In this document: positions 4,589 through 5,918 of the stretch, piece by piece | Layout: the number at the start of each line of letters is the position of its first letter | Numbering within the stretch: position 1 is the first letter of the stretch | Source of the DNA: Pseudomonadota bacterium | GTDB lineage: Bacteria > Pseudomonadota > Gammaproteobacteria > Xanthomonadales > Xanthomonadaceae | Direction: 5' to 3' | DNA: 5,918 bases | Assembly (NCBI GenBank): GCA_023423605.1 | Contig: JAFAFF010000230.1 | Location: forward strand, 1 to 5,918 | Translations under genes and position numbers: made by a program | Notes under the pieces: model-generated | The model's input: only the letters and a program-made list of their open reading frames with translations | What the model was told of the DNA's origin: nothing | The model's database searches: none

Positions 4589-5295
4589 CGCTCGCCGCCG
4601 CGGTCTTCGCAGCCCCAGTTGAGGATGCGCGTTCCTGCCGGCAATACGCGACGGAAGAAGTCCACGCTGCGATGCTTCGGATTGACCACCACCGGGGCCT
4701 TGGCTGCCAATAGCAGCGGCAGATCGGCCGTGCTGTCGGAATAAGCGATATCGATATCGCCATAGCCGCGCTCGCGCAGCATCCGCATCTTCTCTTCGTT
4801 GTGGCAATGCCGGGTGGCACCCACCGCACCGAGCCGCGGCCCGACCTCGCTGCCGATCACCGGCACACCCTGGTGGGCGACGAATGCCAGGATGGCACGC
4901 GCCAGTTCCGGGGGCGCGCCGGTGGCCACCACCACGCGGTCGCCCTTGGCACGATGCGCGGCGAATACCTCCAGCGCCTGCGGCAGCAGCTTCGCGCGCA
5001 GCTGTGCTTCATTCTTCAGCACGTAGCCATCGATCACCCGGTTGAAATCACGCGCTCGATGCATGCCGAAGGTGGCAATCCACACGTAGATGGAAATGCC
5101 GGTGCGGCGGGTCGGCAGCATCGCCACCAGCGGCCCGGCCAGCGGCGTGGCCAGCAGCGCGGCCAGCAGGCGGAGCGGATTGCGCTTGATCAGCGTGGCG
5201 AACAGATGGCTGCCGGAATCGCCGTCGTACAGGGTGTGGTCGAAATCGAACACCACCAGCGGCGCATCAGCGCCCGGAGTCGGATAGGTCGTCAT
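4585..5295 (-). CDS. HAD-IB family phosphatase, PgpC/YfhB-like
   Basis: The 236-residue protein is a haloacid dehalogenase-type Mg-dependent phosphatase of the phosphoserine-phosphatase-like subfamily. All four motifs are present: FDFDHT with nucleophile Asp17 and acid/base Asp19, Thr125 in VVATGAP, Lys169 in EEKMRML, and SDSTAD with Asp187 and Asp191. Residues 37-80 ([15 protein letters not shown]... IYVWIATFG) form a hydrophobic cap segment that resembles E. coli PgpC (YfhB), the phosphatidylglycerophosphate phosphatase C. A membrane-lipid or other phosphomonoester substrate is therefore plausible but unproven, and SerB activity is another possibility. The ATG at 5295 overlaps the trpC stop by four bases (ATGA), implying translational coupling in the trp operon. 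The TAG stop is the tetranucleotide head of a REP palindrome, so the last residues (about DRGGER) may have been altered by the repeat. Confidence 0.88.
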   Translation of the reverse strand: MTTYPTPGADAPLVVFDFDHTLYDGDSGSHLFATLIKRNPLRLLAALLATPLAGPLVAMLPTRRTGISIYVWIATFGMHRARDFNRVIDGYVLKNEAQLRAKLLPQALEVFAAHRAKGDRVVVATGAPPELARAILAFVAHQGVPVIGSEVGPRLGAVGATRHCHNEEKMRMLRERGYGDIDIAYSDSTADLPLLLAAKAPVVVNPKHRSVDFFRRVLPAGTRILNWGCEDRGGER

Positions 5296-5918
5296 GAGGC
5301 GAAGAATAACTGACGCAGCCCCTCGCCCGGCTCTTCCACGCGCATGAAGGCTTCCCCCACCAGGAAGGCGTTGACGCCAGCATCGCGCATCAGACCGACG
5401 TCCTGCGGGCCGAGGATGCCGCTTTCGGTCACCAGCAGGCGGTCGCGCGGCACCGCCTGGCGCATGTCCAGCGTGGTCTGCAATGAAACGTCGAAGGTGC
5501 GCAGGTTGCGGTTGTTGATGCCGATCAGTGGCGCAGGCACCTGCAGCGCACGCTCCAGTTCGTCGATGTCATGTACCTCCACCAGCACGTCCATGCCCAG
5601 TCCCAGCGCCTGTTCGGACAGCTCGGCCAGCTGGCGGTCATCCAGCGCGGCGACGATCAGCAGGATGCAGTCCGCGCCCAGCACGCGGGCTTCAACCACC
5701 TGGTAGGGATCGACCACGAAATCCTTGCGCAGCACCGGCAGCGTGCATGCTTCGCGGGCCTGCTGCAGATAGGCGTCGCTGCCCTGGAAGAAATCGACAT
5801 CGGTGAGTACCGAAAGGCAGCTGGCGCCGCCGAATTCGTAGCTGACGGCGATGTCGGCGGGATGGAAGTCGGGGCGGATCACGCCCTTGGAGGGGCTGGC
5901 CTTCTTCACCTCGGCGAT
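5292..5918 (-). CDS. trpC: Indole-3-glycerol phosphate synthase, 5' end outside window
   Basis: TrpC closes 1-(o-carboxyphenylamino)-1-deoxyribulose 5-phosphate to indole-3-glycerol phosphate in tryptophan synthesis, as a cytosolic TIM barrel. The visible 208 residues begin in the signature [12 protein letters not shown], so about 50-60 N-terminal residues are missing from a usual protein of about 265. Numbered within the fragment, Glu3 and Lys5 of the signature, Lys65 in RKDFVVD, Glu114 in VEVHD, the Asn of GINNRNL (135-138) and Ser166 in TESGI correspond to the known active-site residues. The phosphate-binding VGEAFM block is present near the end. It is a single-function TrpC with no TrpF domain fused at the C-terminus. 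Frame continuity to the window edge shows that the in-frame GTG at 5909 is not the real start. trpG and trpD are expected upstream but lie outside. Confidence 0.96.
   Translation of the reverse strand: MAEVKKASPSKGVIRPDFHPADIAVSYEFGGASCLSVLTDVDFFQGSDAYLQQAREACTLPVLRKDFVVDPYQVVEARVLGADCILLIVAALDDRQLAELSEQALGLGMDVLVEVHDIDELERALQVPAPLIGINNRNLRTFDVSLQTTLDMRQAVPRDRLLVTESGILGPQDVGLMRDAGVNAFLVGEAFMRVEEPGEGLRQLFFAS

Noticed and set aside
3305..4807. 500-codon minus-strand open frame across clp, TSUP and HAD genes
   Set aside because: It runs through three genes with complete family motifs and spans two structured intergenic regions. The translation is low-complexity (rich in Arg, Gly, Ala, Gln and His), so it is a shadow frame.
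5907..5909. GTG as the start of trpC
   Set aside because: The frame stays open beyond it into the IAEV part of the conserved signature, and a real TrpC has about 50 more residues upstream.

Overview
The window is a GC-rich gammaproteobacterial chromosome segment, most likely from Stenotrophomonas (S. maltophilia group) or a close Xanthomonadaceae relative. Three things point there: a CRP-family regulator of the Xanthomonas Clp type, short palindromes with a GTAG head like the REP (SMAG) elements described in S. maltophilia, and Coq7-type ubiquinone synthesis. The genus is an inference; nothing in the window proves it.

Layout, left to right. The first 32 bases hold the start of rpsI (S9), directly after rplM (L13), both on the minus strand. 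A compact divergent promoter region separates rplM from coq7 (ubiquinone hydroxylase, plus strand). coq7 runs convergently into a small multidrug-resistance/guanidinium exporter (SugE/Gdx type, minus strand), with palindromes and a 22-bp tandem repeat between them. Upstream of the exporter, after a strong hairpin with a T-rich tail and a second large inverted repeat, lies speD (AdoMet decarboxylase, minus strand). speD is divergent from clp (CRP-like global regulator, plus strand). The 150-bp gap between them contains a close match to the sigma-54 promoter consensus. After clp come more palindromes and then a TauE/SafE (TSUP) membrane protein on the plus strand. It converges on a minus-strand pair: trpC (5' end cut off by the window) followed, with a 4-bp overlap, by an HAD-IB phosphatase resembling PgpC/YfhB.

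How the genes relate. Most are housekeeping: ribosome, quinone synthesis, polyamine synthesis, tryptophan synthesis and global regulation. The order trpC - CRP-family regulator - speD - coq7 resembles trpC-vfr-PA0653-speD-PA0655 of Pseudomonas aeruginosa (recalled, not searched). Compared with that order, the HAD, TSUP and SMR genes look like lineage-specific additions, and REP-like palindromes lie at most of the junctions. I see no prophage, CRISPR array, insertion sequence, toxin or defence cassette. The items most worth checking are the putative sigma-54 promoter of clp, the REP element that supplies the HAD stop codon, the apparently leaderless TSUP gene, and the structured DNA on both sides of the SMR gene. 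No intergenic gap exceeds 300 bases.
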